A DNA stretch of 64,000 nucleotides from Algoriphagus aquimarinus (GCF_007997215.1 NZ_VORW01000007.1:113157-177156); one strand, 5' to 3'; counted from the first letter of the stretch, positions 17,211 through 27,100 are shown. A program made the numbers and translations. Notes: generated by a model not told the origin, from the sequence alone.

Positions 17211-19538
17211 TTAAAGCATTCCTTCTATAGACTTTTCTAGCTCTCTGGCAGTGGCTAGGAATTCTTCCACATTCATATCACGGAAGAAAATGAGTCCATG
17301 GCTGGATCTTACTTTTGCACGCTCGTGCTGGTAAAAGTAGTTTTTACCGAGCAATAATTGAATTGCATCAAGTTGATCCACCCAGATTCTCTTCGCAACA
17401 GTACTGAATTTACCATTATGTGAATAGCTAGGGAACGAAGCATTTACTTGGCTCATATAGCAATTGGCGAAGGAATCTTCCATTACCGACATGTCTCCAA
17501 GAGAAACAGGGACGATTACATTAGCTTCATGTGGTTCAAATTTAAACCAAACGTTTCTGTAACCAATGATTCTCAATTTACTGATATCCTTTTCTTCTCC
17601 CCATTTTTTCACAGCAGCGGCAGTTGCCTGAAGCACCTTATAGTGAGTATCTGGTCCCGAGCCCTCAGGATCAAGCGTTAAACTAATCTTAGTTGGGTTC
17701 ACTTTTCTGAACATTTCCACGATCGGTTCTACATCGCGATCTTTGTCTGGCTGCTCAGTGAAAATATCTCCAGTATAGAATCCAAGTCTCAAGTGATGAA
17801 CATTTTTCACTTGTACTCCGAAATGAGCCCATACTAGTTCTTCTTCAAACTCACGGATCATCCCTTTTAGCTTTTGTACTTTGGATGAGTTTTTCTCTCC
17901 ATCATAGCTATTCTTCAGAATGCTGATGACATCATTGATCGTTTCTCTGAGTTGTGTTTTATTTTTGATGTCATAGACGATCACCAATGCTCTTACTACT
18001 CGGTGACAAAGACCTCTCAATCGCTGATCTGCATTTTCAGACGCTACATTAGTGAGGTAGTGATAGACGTCTTTATCTGTTTTAAGTTTGAAACCTACAT
18101 CAAAGAAGTCTTCAAAGTGAACCATTTGAATCTTGCCATCATCCAAAAGTTTCTTGGTTGACTGTAGGGTGTCGATTACAAAAGTGTTGGTCACTGCCGT
18201 AAAACCTGAAGTCAACACAGAAAAGTGTGCTTCGTTTGTAGGCTCATGAAGTTGATTTGTGACGTGAGGCAAAATGCCTAAAGAAATATCGTCGTGGTGC
18301 GGACCAGTATGAAGTAGTACTTCATCTCGTTCCTGCTCTAAACCTTTGGAAAGCTTATTCTCAATGCTTGCCATAACCTGATTGACTGTGTCTTCAGATA
18401 GATCTGGAATCAATCGGGTGTATTTATCTGCCTTTAGATCAGATAGTTTGATTCTATGACCGTATTTACCCAGTTTTTTACAAAGGTCGATTACAGATCT
18501 CTCAGTCTTTTCAAAAGACCATTCGCCTTTTTCATAATAAGCATCTATAGAATCAGTAAGTTTTACTCCAGCTCCTTTGGTGACATAGAATCTACCATTC
18601 TTTAATTTCTGAAGAACTGTGCCTGGGAAGACGTTGTTTAGTGGAGTTTCAAGAGAATCTCTAACGATGCCCGCTTTTGCTTCACCTGCTGCGATGATAA
18701 TTGCTACTGCATCTGGATTGTATACAATTGTATCTAATCCAATTGTGATCACCAGTCGGTTTGAGGAAATTTCTATTCCACCAAGATCGCCAGCAGCTAC
18801 AGCTTGAGTTTCAAAATTGGTTTCTGTCAACCTTGTGACAGAGAATAAATGTGAGCCTCTTGTATTAAATGCGATGTGTCCATCTGGGCCGATTCCTCCT
18901 AAGAAGAAGCCAATTCCTCCAGCATCTCTGATTTTTTGCTCGTACTCTCCACACCATTGGTCAATGAGGTAGATAGATTGTTGCTGAAGTTTCTCTAGAT
19001 CAGTTTGTGGATCACGGAATCTTAAGGAAAGATCAACTTTCAGGTCAGGAAAAACCTTGCTGAAATGAAGGCCATTTGCAAGAGGTATCTCATCAGAGTT
19101 GATTAGGATCGCCTTTTCTTTGGACAGACCAAAACCATTGATGTAGAACTTATTTACGTAATCGAAAAAGCTATTATTCTGCTTGGAAGAAATCGGATAA
19201 AATTCATCGATCTGTACAAATGTCAGCTCTTTGAGAATGGGCTTTTTAGTATCGCCCAAACCATATTTTTCTCTAACATCTTTTCCTTTTTTATTATCCC
19301 AATTTTCTAGCAGGAACTGAGTCCATTTGATAAAAAATTCCGGTGTTTTACCTGTAGGCAAACTGATGACACCTTCGGGGTTTGCAGCTGCCCATTCCAA
19401 AAATCGGCAAGCCGTTAGCAAGCCAAGTTTTGGGAAATTGTCAACTTGAAGGTAAGGAATTAGGGTGCTGATTTTCTCTACACCAGATTCCTTAAGAAAA
19501 CTTTTTTCGACTTCTGAAAGCGGATACTTACTTAGCAT
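17211..19538 (-). CDS. nagB: Glucosamine-6-phosphate deaminase fused to a PIG-L/LmbE-type domain
   Basis: A 775-residue two-domain protein. Residues about 30-350 are NagB/6-phosphogluconolactonase-like, with SLPTGKTPEFF, the catalytic-Asp region FVQIDEFYPI and GGIGPDGHIAFN. Residues about 395-700 look like a PIG-L/LmbE de-N-acetylase, with the metal motif GPHHDDISLG where the family has (A/H)PDD. NagB converts GlcN-6-P to fructose-6-P and ammonia. A fused deacetylase-like domain suggests one chain could handle N-acetylated substrates, but that activity is inference. E. coli NagB is only 266 residues long. Confidence 0.9.
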   Translation of the reverse strand: MLSKYPLSEVEKSFLKESGVEKISTLIPYLQVDNFPKLGLLTACRFLEWAAANPEGVISLPTGKTPEFFIKWTQFLLENWDNKKGKDVREKYGLGDTKKPILKELTFVQIDEFYPISSKQNNSFFDYVNKFYINGFGLSKEKAILINSDEIPLANGLHFSKVFPDLKVDLSLRFRDPQTDLEKLQQQSIYLIDQWCGEYEQKIRDAGGIGFFLGGIGPDGHIAFNTRGSHLFSVTRLTETNFETQAVAAGDLGGIEISSNRLVITIGLDTIVYNPDAVAIIIAAGEAKAGIVRDSLETPLNNVFPGTVLQKLKNGRFYVTKGAGVKLTDSIDAYYEKGEWSFEKTERSVIDLCKKLGKYGHRIKLSDLKADKYTRLIPDLSEDTVNQVMASIENKLSKGLEQERDEVLLHTGPHHDDISLGILPHVTNQLHEPTNEAHFSVLTSGFTAVTNTFVIDTLQSTKKLLDDGKIQMVHFEDFFDVGFKLKTDKDVYHYLTNVASENADQRLRGLCHRVVRALVIVYDIKNKTQLRETINDVISILKNSYDGEKNSSKVQKLKGMIREFEEELVWAHFGVQVKNVHHLRLGFYTGDIFTEQPDKDRDVEPIVEMFRKVNPTKISLTLDPEGSGPDTHYKVLQATAAAVKKWGEEKDISKLRIIGYRNVWFKFEPHEANVIVPVSLGDMSVMEDSFANCYMSQVNASFPSYSHNGKFSTVAKRIWVDQLDAIQLLLGKNYFYQHERAKVRSSHGLIFFRDMNVEEFLATARELEKSIEGML

Positions 19539-19959
19539 ACTGTTCGGATAGGTTTATTATTAGGGACTTTATAATGAAAAGCTGTTTTTTTAAATATTTG
19601 TTAATCAATGATATATGTTCATAAAAGCATTAAATAAATCTGATTGCTTATCCAGATGAATAACACAATATGAACATATTTCACGTTGACTCTTCACTTA
19701 AGCAAATCTAAAAAATGTTTTTTAATAAAACGAACTTTAACAAAAATTTTATAAAAGTTTTATGATTATTATTTTTAAATGCATGTATTTGGCCGTAGTA
19801 TTTTGATTTCACAGTGGTGATCAAGAGAGGAATTTCAATTTTTTAATACTTATTAAAAAATAAAAACTGTTTCTGAATGGGGATTTAGTTTGCTTCAATT
19901 CCCTTTTCTTCGTTTCCTTGTGATTATTGAGATATGGAAATACTTTTTTTACTTAACTT
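19539..19959. other. AT-rich divergent intergenic region nagB / gntK
   Basis: About 420 bases without a credible gene, very AT-rich, containing the promoters of the two divergent genes. On the minus strand, TAGATTTG (19703-19710) matches the Bacteroidota -7 consensus TAnnTTTG, but I see no TTG at the expected -33 distance, so the site is tentative. No strong hairpin was seen. Confidence 0.4.
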
Positions 19960-19965
19960 GTGCGC

Positions 19966-20463
19966 ATGCTAATTGTAGTCACTGGAGTCTCAGGAACAGG
20001 AAAAACAACTATTGGATCCGACATTGCAGACACCTTGGATTTGCCATTTTTCGATGCTGATAATTTTCATCCTGCAGAAAATATCGAAAAAATGAGTCTA
20101 GGATTTCCTCTCAATGACGAGGATAGAATGCCATGGCTTCAGTCTTTGGCCGACATTTTAGTCAAATCTGAGCAAAATGATGGAGCTGTTCTTGCCTGTT
20201 CTGCTTTGAAAGAAAGTTATCGGGAAATATTGAAGGTGCAGAAGGATATGCATTGGATTCATCTCAAAGGAGACCGAGAATTAATCTGGAGGCGAATGTT
20301 AGCTCGCAAAAATCACTACATGAAGGCTTCCATGCTCGATTCGCAATTCGCTACATGGGAAGAGCCTAGCTACGGCCTGAAACTTAATATTTATAAAACT
20401 CCAGAGGAAATGCTTGCTGAAGCCCTTAGGTATTTGGGAGTTCCGATGAGCAGTGGCAAATAA
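19966..20463 (+). CDS. gntK: Gluconokinase
   Basis: A 165-residue thermoresistant-type gluconokinase (P-loop kinase). The Walker A loop is GVSGTGKT, followed by the family signature FFDADNFHPAENIEKMSLGFPLNDEDRMPWLQ (split here: FFDADNFHP, then NIEKM, then DEDRMPWL) and ALKESYR. It phosphorylates gluconate to 6-phosphogluconate. I chose the ATG at 19966; an in-frame GTG at 19960 adds two residues. No gluconate permease or dehydratase is adjacent. Confidence 0.93.
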   Translation: MLIVVTGVSGTGKTTIGSDIADTLDLPFFDADNFHPAENIEKMSLGFPLNDEDRMPWLQSLADILVKSEQNDGAVLACSALKESYREILKVQKDMHWIHLKGDRELIWRRMLARKNHYMKASMLDSQFATWEEPSYGLKLNIYKTPEEMLAEALRYLGVPMSSGK

Positions 20464-20590
20464 TTAGTAGACAATTTTAAGTGAGGTAGGCGGATGGCAC
20501 TTTCTATTCATTCCCCGTATTTTTTTTCCAAAGGATTGCATTAAGTCTCTTTTAAGACGAAATTGATTGTTCACTTCTTCAGTCTATTAT

Positions 20591-21958
20591 ATGAAAAAGA
20601 TACTACTCTCTTTTGGTTTTATATTCTTGATTGTAATCTGCCCTGGGTTTTCGCAGAGCTACCTTATTTCCAATGTGAACATCGTTTCCATGGAAAATGA
20701 GCAGGTTCTTAAAAACCACTCAATTCTTGTAGTTGATGGCAAAATTCAAAAAATAGCTCCTATGACCGAGCCATTTGATTTGAAAGTCAATCACGTATTA
20801 GATGGCAATGGATCATACCTATATCCGGGTCTGGCAGAGTTTCATTCCCATATTCCAGTTGCGCAAAATGGTGACACACAACTTCAGGAGGAGGCTATGT
20901 GGATGTATTTGGCAAATGGAGTTTTGCGAGTGAGAGGAATGATAGGACATGCATCCCATTTACCTTTGAAAGCTAAGATAGATGCCGGAGAATTGGATGG
21001 GCCACGTCTGTTTTTGTCAGGTCCCTCGTTTAGTGGAGGTTCGGTTTCTTCTCCTGAGCAAGCTGCGCAAATGGTCAGAAATGAATATGCTGCGGGGTTT
21101 GATCACCTAAAGTTACACCCGGGATTGGAGATGGATGAGTTTTTAGAGATTTCCACAACGGCCAAGGAGTTAGGGATACCATTTGGTGGACACGTGTCTT
21201 TGAATGTAGGTTTAGAGGCTAGTTTAAAAGGAGGTTATAAATCCATTGAGCATATGGATGGATACATTGAGGCCATGATTCCCGATTATTCCAGAGTTTT
21301 GGATTCAAAACTCGCTGGGCCGTTTACGATGCTTTTGGTCAATGAGGCAGATCTGAGCAAGCTTCCTGCCTTGGTAGATTTGACTCTGGAAGCAAAAGCT
21401 TGGATTGCACCTACCTTGACACTTTTTGATCGATATTTTGGATCAAAACCAGCTGAAGAGTATCGCAATATCCCAGAAATGAAATACATGTCTGCTGAGC
21501 AAGTACAAAGCTGGATCAATGCAAAGACTCCTTATGAGCAATCTGGAGTCTTGACAAGGGAGCATGTTAAGCCTTATCTGGAATTCCGAAATATGCTTTT
21601 TATGACTTTGCACAAAGCCGGTGTTCCTGTGTTGATGACCTCGGATTCTCCGCAAGTATTTAATGTTCCCGGGTTTTCCATTCATCACGAGATAGAATTG
21701 ATGTCAAAGGCAGGAATGTCAAACTTTGAGATTTTGAAATCTGGTTCAGTCAATCCTGCCAGATATTTTGATCAGGAAGGCGAATGGGGAGTTATTAAAG
21801 AAGGAGCTTCTGCGGATTTTGTATTAGTGGAAAATAATCCTCTGGAAGATCTGAATACCTTGAAAAAGCCATTTATGGTTGTAATGAAAGGAGAAATGTA
21901 TGACAGGAGTGAGCTAAAAAAGCAACTGGACAAAATAGAGGCAAATCACAAAAGATAA
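20591..21958 (+). CDS. Exported amidohydrolase (imidazolonepropionase/prolidase-like)
   Basis: About 455 residues. A Sec signal peptide (ends CPGFSQ) follows the chosen ATG at 20591; an upstream in-frame TTG at 20567 would put eight polar residues before it. Metal-site motifs of the amidohydrolase superfamily are visible: EFHSHIP (HxH), HLKLHPG, GGHVSLN, SIEHMDG and MTSDSP. The C-terminal GEWGVIKEGASADFVLVENNPLEDL is the typical closing beta-sandwich. Secreted members are often dipeptidases or hydrolases of cyclic amides; the substrate is unknown. Confidence 0.87.
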   Translation: MKKILLSFGFIFLIVICPGFSQSYLISNVNIVSMENEQVLKNHSILVVDGKIQKIAPMTEPFDLKVNHVLDGNGSYLYPGLAEFHSHIPVAQNGDTQLQEEAMWMYLANGVLRVRGMIGHASHLPLKAKIDAGELDGPRLFLSGPSFSGGSVSSPEQAAQMVRNEYAAGFDHLKLHPGLEMDEFLEISTTAKELGIPFGGHVSLNVGLEASLKGGYKSIEHMDGYIEAMIPDYSRVLDSKLAGPFTMLLVNEADLSKLPALVDLTLEAKAWIAPTLTLFDRYFGSKPAEEYRNIPEMKYMSAEQVQSWINAKTPYEQSGVLTREHVKPYLEFRNMLFMTLHKAGVPVLMTSDSPQVFNVPGFSIHHEIELMSKAGMSNFEILKSGSVNPARYFDQEGEWGVIKEGASADFVLVENNPLEDLNTLKKPFMVVMKGEMYDRSELKKQLDKIEANHKR

Positions 21959-22084
21959 ATTGTTATCAGAATCTGGGAGACTGAAGAGATGGATTGACTT
22001 TAAATTATCTTAAGCTACCTTATAACGCTACATCTAGCAGGCAATTTCAATTCTTAAAAGATTCTAATTTTTAAAACCACACCC

Positions 22085-23221
22085 ATGAACCTAAAACTGA
22101 AAATCGTACTATTAGCTATACTTATTTCAGGCTCTGCCTGTCAATCTCAAACCAAATCGACAGTGATTCAAAAAGAAGTTAGCCTCACAATTAAAGCCGA
22201 GAAAGTAGCCACTTGGGAAGGACAAGATGTTTTTCATTATATCCTCGACAATGGTACCATGCAGGTTGAAATGACCAATTATGGCGGAATCATTTCTAGA
22301 ATTATAACTCCAGATAAAGACGGTAAGCTTGAAAATGTTGTATTGGCGCTGGACAATATTCCAGACTACTTCACTAAGAATGGGCCTTATCTAGGAGCTG
22401 CGGTCGGTAGGTATGCAAATAGAATTGGGACGGCCTCCTTTACTTTGGAAGGAGAAACATTTGAGATCACAAAAAACAATGGAGAAAATACCTTGCATGG
22501 AGGGGCTAAAGGCTTTGGAGTGAAAGTATGGAAACCAGAGGTTTATAAGACTGACAAAGCCGTGGGAGTGAAAATGACTTATTTAAGTGTAGATGGAGAA
22601 GAGGGGTTTCCAGGAAATTTGGAGACTAACCTTTGGATGGAATTGACAAGCAACAATGAATTGAAACTTCGATTTGAATCAACTACAGATAAGAAAACTG
22701 TCGTGAACTTGACGAATCACTCTTATTTTAACCTAAGCGGAATCACTGGGGATGTGAGGGATCATGAATTGCAGATTTTTGCAGATGCCATTACCCCTGG
22801 CGGCCCAGGACAGATTCCCACTGGTGAAATAAAACTCATCGCTGGAACTCCATTTGATTTCCAAACACCAAAAAACCTAGGTGCTCAGTTGGATGCTTTG
22901 GGGGAGGGTTTTGATCATAATTACGTCACTAAGAGAGCAAATTCCTCAGAGCTGAAGAAAATAGCAATTGTAAAGCATCCTGAAAGTGGTCGTATTATGG
23001 AGGTGTTTTCTACAGCTCCGGGTGTGCAACTGTATACGGCAAACGGCTTTAATAATTTTGCCGGAGCGGATGGTATATCATATCAATCCCATTGGGCACT
23101 TTGTCTGGAACCTGAAGCGTGGCCAGATAGCCCAAACAAGCCAAGCTTTCCCTCAACTAGTTTAGCTCCAGGCGAGAAATACGTGCATGAGATTGTGTAT
23201 GAGTTTGGGGTTGAGGATTAA
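22085..23221 (+). CDS. galM: Aldose 1-epimerase lipoprotein
   Basis: A 378-residue mutarotase with a lipoprotein signal (lipobox SGSAC, Cys about residue 19). Catalytic blocks are present: GRYANRIG, ENTLHGGAKGFG, NLTNHSYFNLSG (general-acid His) and LEPEAWPDSPNKPSFPS (general-base Glu). It interconverts alpha and beta anomers of aldoses, here probably in the periplasm or at the outer membrane. It stands alone, with short gaps to its neighbours on the same strand. Confidence 0.93.
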   Translation: MNLKLKIVLLAILISGSACQSQTKSTVIQKEVSLTIKAEKVATWEGQDVFHYILDNGTMQVEMTNYGGIISRIITPDKDGKLENVVLALDNIPDYFTKNGPYLGAAVGRYANRIGTASFTLEGETFEITKNNGENTLHGGAKGFGVKVWKPEVYKTDKAVGVKMTYLSVDGEEGFPGNLETNLWMELTSNNELKLRFESTTDKKTVVNLTNHSYFNLSGITGDVRDHELQIFADAITPGGPGQIPTGEIKLIAGTPFDFQTPKNLGAQLDALGEGFDHNYVTKRANSSELKKIAIVKHPESGRIMEVFSTAPGVQLYTANGFNNFAGADGISYQSHWALCLEPEAWPDSPNKPSFPSTSLAPGEKYVHEIVYEFGVED

Positions 23222-23284
23222 ACGGGAATTTAAGTTTAGTTTGTGAAACTATTTTATTAGCTTGTTTTTTAAATTAACTAACCC

Positions 23285-24427
23285 ATGAATAATCTTCTAC
23301 TTAAAACTACGCTTTCATTAAGCGCCACTTTTTTATCATTTACACTTTTTGCACAAGAATATACCTTCAAAAAAGTCAGGGAATTCCGAGTAGAGAGCCT
23401 TGCAGAAGTCGGGATAAGGGACTATGATCCCAAGAGAGATGTTTTTGTCGGCTTTATCGATAATAGATCTGAAGGGATAGAGCTAGCTGTTTTCGATACA
23501 AATGGAAAAATACTAACCAGTAAAAAAAGACAGGGAGAGGGGCCGGAAGATTACCAGTCATACGCATTAGCTATGGGGTTTTCCCCTGAGGGTGACGTAT
23601 TTGTTCAGACTTCAATTGAGCTTGTGAAATACGACACCCAGTTCAATAGGATAAATAAAGTCAAATATGAGCCGAAGACAACTATTGTTGTATATTCTGG
23701 GCCACGATCTAAGTTTGTTCCATTGACAAGGGGGCAAGAAGTTTCATTTATTGTAAATGGATCTGGCATAGGTAATAGGGGTATGAATGAAGCCCCCAAA
23801 AAAATGGATTTGATTGATTACTATGATGCAACTAGTAAAACAGTCCAATCGGTTATTCCATTATCTAGCAGACCAGTCTTTAAAGGAATAGAAGACAAGG
23901 TGTTTCCTGTTAGCATTAATCCAATATTCACAATTGATTCTCAGAATAGCAATTTGTATTTCACTACTACTATAGACAATGAAATCACAGTTTACAACCC
24001 CATTAATTGGAATGTAATTCAAAGAATCCCAGTGAAACATGAGTTTTTTAAAGCTTTGGATGATATACCGCTCAGAGAGTCGAATTTAGGACTTTCAACT
24101 AAATCAGCACTTTTTTCGAGGAATCAAGAAATTTTAAAGTTCGACTCGGATTTATTAGGACTTATCTATGTGAAGGAGATTTCAGAGGCAGCTAATGAAT
24201 TGAGGAAAAGTGAGAAAAAACTTTTTTGGATGTTCGATCCAGAATTTCAAAGAATAATACTTTTTAAGAACGGAGTTCAGCTACCGGGAGAGTTGACAAT
24301 TCCTTCTGGTCTGGTTCAAATGACTCTGCCAAATAACCGCGTTTTGGTAAAAGTTGTCAATCAGGAAGAAGAACTGGACTATTATCCATTTGAGATATGG
24401 GAGCTTGTGGAAAAGAACAAGGAGTGA
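23285..24427 (+). CDS. Exported protein, predicted six-bladed beta-propeller type
   Basis: A 380-residue protein with a Sec signal peptide (about 1-23, ending TLFAQ). The rest resembles the 6-bladed beta-propeller proteins common in Bacteroidota (repeated strands such as ELAVFDTNGKI, DVFVQTSIELVKYDTQFNRI and NEITVYNPINWNVIQRIPV), but individual blades are too diverged for firm assignment by eye. The function is unknown. It lies 63 bases after galM on the same strand. Confidence 0.7.
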   Translation: MNNLLLKTTLSLSATFLSFTLFAQEYTFKKVREFRVESLAEVGIRDYDPKRDVFVGFIDNRSEGIELAVFDTNGKILTSKKRQGEGPEDYQSYALAMGFSPEGDVFVQTSIELVKYDTQFNRINKVKYEPKTTIVVYSGPRSKFVPLTRGQEVSFIVNGSGIGNRGMNEAPKKMDLIDYYDATSKTVQSVIPLSSRPVFKGIEDKVFPVSINPIFTIDSQNSNLYFTTTIDNEITVYNPINWNVIQRIPVKHEFFKALDDIPLRESNLGLSTKSALFSRNQEILKFDSDLLGLIYVKEISEAANELRKSEKKLFWMFDPEFQRIILFKNGVQLPGELTIPSGLVQMTLPNNRVLVKVVNQEEELDYYPFEIWELVEKNKE

Positions 24428-24569
24428 TCTACTAAAAGTGGATTTCATTCAACAGACTGCGTAAGCATTACACAGGGAAATTTGACGGAATAGCTCTAAT
24501 TGGCGTTAAACCTCATCGGAATGGTACTTGTAAGAGTAGTGGGAGAACACTAAACCAACTAAAATTCTT

Positions 24570-25160
24570 ATGAGAACAAGTATTCTAAACCAACCCGCCA
24601 CAAACAACTTCAGCAGAAAAGCAAAGATCACTGGAGCTGTGTTACTATCATCATTTTGCTTAGTAGGCATGACCTCTTGCGAAAACGAAGATGATGAGCC
24701 AATTGTAGATACGGTAAGTCAGCAGGATAAAAATTTCGCTTTGTCTTCCTCGGCATTTGTAAACGCTCAAATTAGCTTCGGTGAGTTAGCCTTGGCCAAT
24801 GGCGAAGATGATTCCATTTTGGAATACTCAAGGATGCTAGTAGATGAAAATTCTGCAAGTAAAACTGAGCTAGAAGGTATTGTAGAAGGAAAAGACGTAG
24901 AACTTTCTGGTGGGATTACTGCAGATATGCAAGCTAAATACGATGAACTCGCAGTCCTGTCTGGAGTAGAATTCGACAAAGCTTTCATAAGAACTCAAAT
25001 TGAGATCTTGGATGATTCTAAGTCTATGTTTGAAAATGAAATCGACAATGGCCAGAACTTTACAATAAAGGGCTATGCCGACAAAACTCTAGGCCAGGTG
25101 AAAGACCATAAAGCTAAAGCAGTTGTGGTAAAAGCTGAGGTAGATTTAGAAAATCTATAA
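24570..25160 (+). CDS. DUF4142 lipoprotein (ferritin-like helical domain)
   Basis: A 196-residue lipoprotein: a long signal with lipobox GMTSC (Cys near residue 35), an acidic linker (ENEDDEPIVD), then a helical DUF4142 domain with FALSSSAFVNAQISFGELAL, EYSRMLVDEN and YADKTLGQVKDH. DUF4142 is predicted to fold as a ferritin-like bundle; no function is established. A strong terminator follows. Confidence 0.85.
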   Translation: MRTSILNQPATNNFSRKAKITGAVLLSSFCLVGMTSCENEDDEPIVDTVSQQDKNFALSSSAFVNAQISFGELALANGEDDSILEYSRMLVDENSASKTELEGIVEGKDVELSGGITADMQAKYDELAVLSGVEFDKAFIRTQIEILDDSKSMFENEIDNGQNFTIKGYADKTLGQVKDHKAKAVVVKAEVDLENL

Positions 25161-25220
25161 GAAGTCAGAATGTAATTGTGGCTGATTAACCCAGTTGCAA
25201 ATGCGTGATGATTTCTTTTG

Positions 25221-25256
25221 AGCCGGTGTTCCTTTCGAGGAACCCGGCTTTTTTTT
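25221..25256 (+). terminator. Terminator after the DUF4142 gene
   Basis: AGCCGG / CCGGCT outer stem with TTCC / GGAA inner stem (25221-25249), followed by a run of eight or more T. Confidence 0.9.
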
Positions 25257-25280
25257 GTTTTTTTAACCCTGGCTTTTTAA

Positions 25281-25533
25281 AACCACGGAGTGCACTAAGA
25301 TTTCGCAGAGGTCGCAGTATTATAGTTGTTCTGCTTCTCCAGAAGCAGAACTTATAGTAAAGGGGAGTTTAGTTATTTAGATATACAGCTAGTGCAAATG
25401 GGGATGAAGTTGAATGTTATTAGTTCCTATAAATCCCTTAAGACTAAATAGATTTGAGAGTAAGGCGACTTTAATATTCTAAGTCAACTGTATCTCAGTA
25501 GTTCTCCGTGTGACCTTAGTGCACTCTGTGGTT
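25281..25533. repeat. MITE-like inverted-repeat element between the DUF4142 gene and nagZ
   Basis: A 19-base sequence at 25281-25299 (AACCACGGAGTGCACTAAG) is repeated inverted at 25515-25533 with one mismatch. A perfect 10-base hairpin (TTCTGCTTCT / AGAAGCAGAA, 25329-25350) lies within. The right arm runs two bases into the nagZ stop region. No open frame is credible inside, so a non-autonomous or decayed intergenic repeat is likely. It fills most of the 371-base gap. Confidence 0.65.
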
Positions 25534-27040
25534 AAAAGAATTTACTGACAACCTCCTGAGCCTCCTCAAAACTCTGATACCCACAAATAACCGCTTCAAA
25601 GGCTTCCAAATTCCCAATATGTTTTAAGGCCAGAGGGTTTCCAAAATGAACTAGGATACAGGATTTAGCTTGTGCTAGACGTTTGATTTCTGCTAATGTT
25701 TCCTCATCCATTCCGAATTGATTCAGCGGTTTGTGAGATGGGACAAAAACTGAAATGATCACTTTTTCGGCTTTATCGATTGAGGTTTTGTCTAAATCTA
25801 AATTGTATTTCTGATTCAGTTTTTTCGAAAAGGTTGTGTCATTTTTTCCAAAAAAGCACTGATGTGAAAGCTTCCCTTCCTTTGCCAGTATTTTCAATTC
25901 TGCAGAATTAACTTTTCCGGAAATAACCGACACATATTCTTTTGCAAGTCTAGATTGATGTTCTGAATGACTTTTCCAATCAAATTGAGGAACGGCTAAT
26001 TTCTTAAAATCAAATACTCCCAGCTTTTCTTTTAGTGCCCAAATTTTTTCAAAAACGGTCTCAATTTCATCTTCCGATGCATTTTTAGATATGGCGGAAA
26101 TCCCTTCTTTCACATGATCTGAAAAGCATAAGATGTCATTTCCGGCGTAAAAAGCTTCCCATTCGAGTTGCCCTGCTTCTGGAAATAAGTCTGCAACAGC
26201 TTTCATATTCAATGCATCGGAGATCACTATTCCATTAAATCCCATTTCAGTCTTAAGCAAATCAGTAATGATTTCCCTGCTGATGCTTGCAGCGGTTTCC
26301 TTCCCGCCAGACAAAGCCGGAGCGGCTAAGTGCCCAACCATAATCATTTCTACACCATGGTCTATGCCATATTGAAATGGTAAAAGCTCTTCTTTTTTCA
26401 GTTCTTCCTTGGTCTTTTGGATCACGGGTAAGCCCAAATGTGAGTCCGTCTGCGTGTCTCCATGACCTGGGAAATGCTTGAGGCAAGCTCCGATTCCGGC
26501 TTTCTCCAAGCCTTGATACATCTCCAGTGAAAACTCAGCTACTTTTTGAGGATCTGTGCCAAAAGATCTGTAACCAATTACCGGATTATTTGGGTTGGTA
26601 TTTACATCTGAACAAGGAGCTAAATTCAAATGAATCCCAGCTTTTTTCATATCCAAACCCATTCTATAACCTACTTCTTCGAGAAGTGCCGGTGCATTTT
26701 CTTTGATTGCTCCGAGCGTAATTGCAAAGGGATATTGTGGTGTGTTTTCAATTCTCATAGCCAAGCCATATTCCCCGTCTATGCTGATGAGCAATGGTGT
26801 TTTTGAAATTGCCTGATATCGATTGATCAATCCAATCATTTTCTCGAATGTGCCGCTTACATCCAACACTTCCGCCCGCTTTTCGAAGTTGGCAGCAGCA
26901 GAATGGCGACTATGGAAAAAGGTCAAGCCGCCTATTTCCTGCTCTTGAATTAGCTTTTCTATGGCTTGGTAATTTTCCTCTGTATCATGTATAAATGCAG
27001 CAGGAGAAAAGCATTGGGCTATTTTTTGGATTAGATTCAT
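25532..27040 (-). CDS. nagZ: Family 3 glycoside hydrolase, NagZ-type beta-N-acetylhexosaminidase
   Basis: A 502-residue GH3 enzyme with the NagZ signature KHFPGHGDTQTDSHLGLP (catalytic His-Asp loop) and the nucleophile block VISDALNMKAV. No signal peptide is seen, so it should act in the cytoplasm, removing GlcNAc from GlcNAc-anhydroMurNAc peptides imported by an AmpG permease, the gene of which lies just upstream. It is longer than enterobacterial NagZ (about 340) by a C-terminal domain with no catalytic motif I recognise. Confidence 0.92.
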   Translation of the reverse strand: MNLIQKIAQCFSPAAFIHDTEENYQAIEKLIQEQEIGGLTFFHSRHSAAANFEKRAEVLDVSGTFEKMIGLINRYQAISKTPLLISIDGEYGLAMRIENTPQYPFAITLGAIKENAPALLEEVGYRMGLDMKKAGIHLNLAPCSDVNTNPNNPVIGYRSFGTDPQKVAEFSLEMYQGLEKAGIGACLKHFPGHGDTQTDSHLGLPVIQKTKEELKKEELLPFQYGIDHGVEMIMVGHLAAPALSGGKETAASISREIITDLLKTEMGFNGIVISDALNMKAVADLFPEAGQLEWEAFYAGNDILCFSDHVKEGISAISKNASEDEIETVFEKIWALKEKLGVFDFKKLAVPQFDWKSHSEHQSRLAKEYVSVISGKVNSAELKILAKEGKLSHQCFFGKNDTTFSKKLNQKYNLDLDKTSIDKAEKVIISVFVPSHKPLNQFGMDEETLAEIKRLAQAKSCILVHFGNPLALKHIGNLEAFEAVICGYQSFEEAQEVVSKFF

Positions 27041-27100
27041 TGAAAGATTGGAAAATTGAAATATTGCAAAATTAATCTGAGTAGCCTGTTAGCCTTTTGA

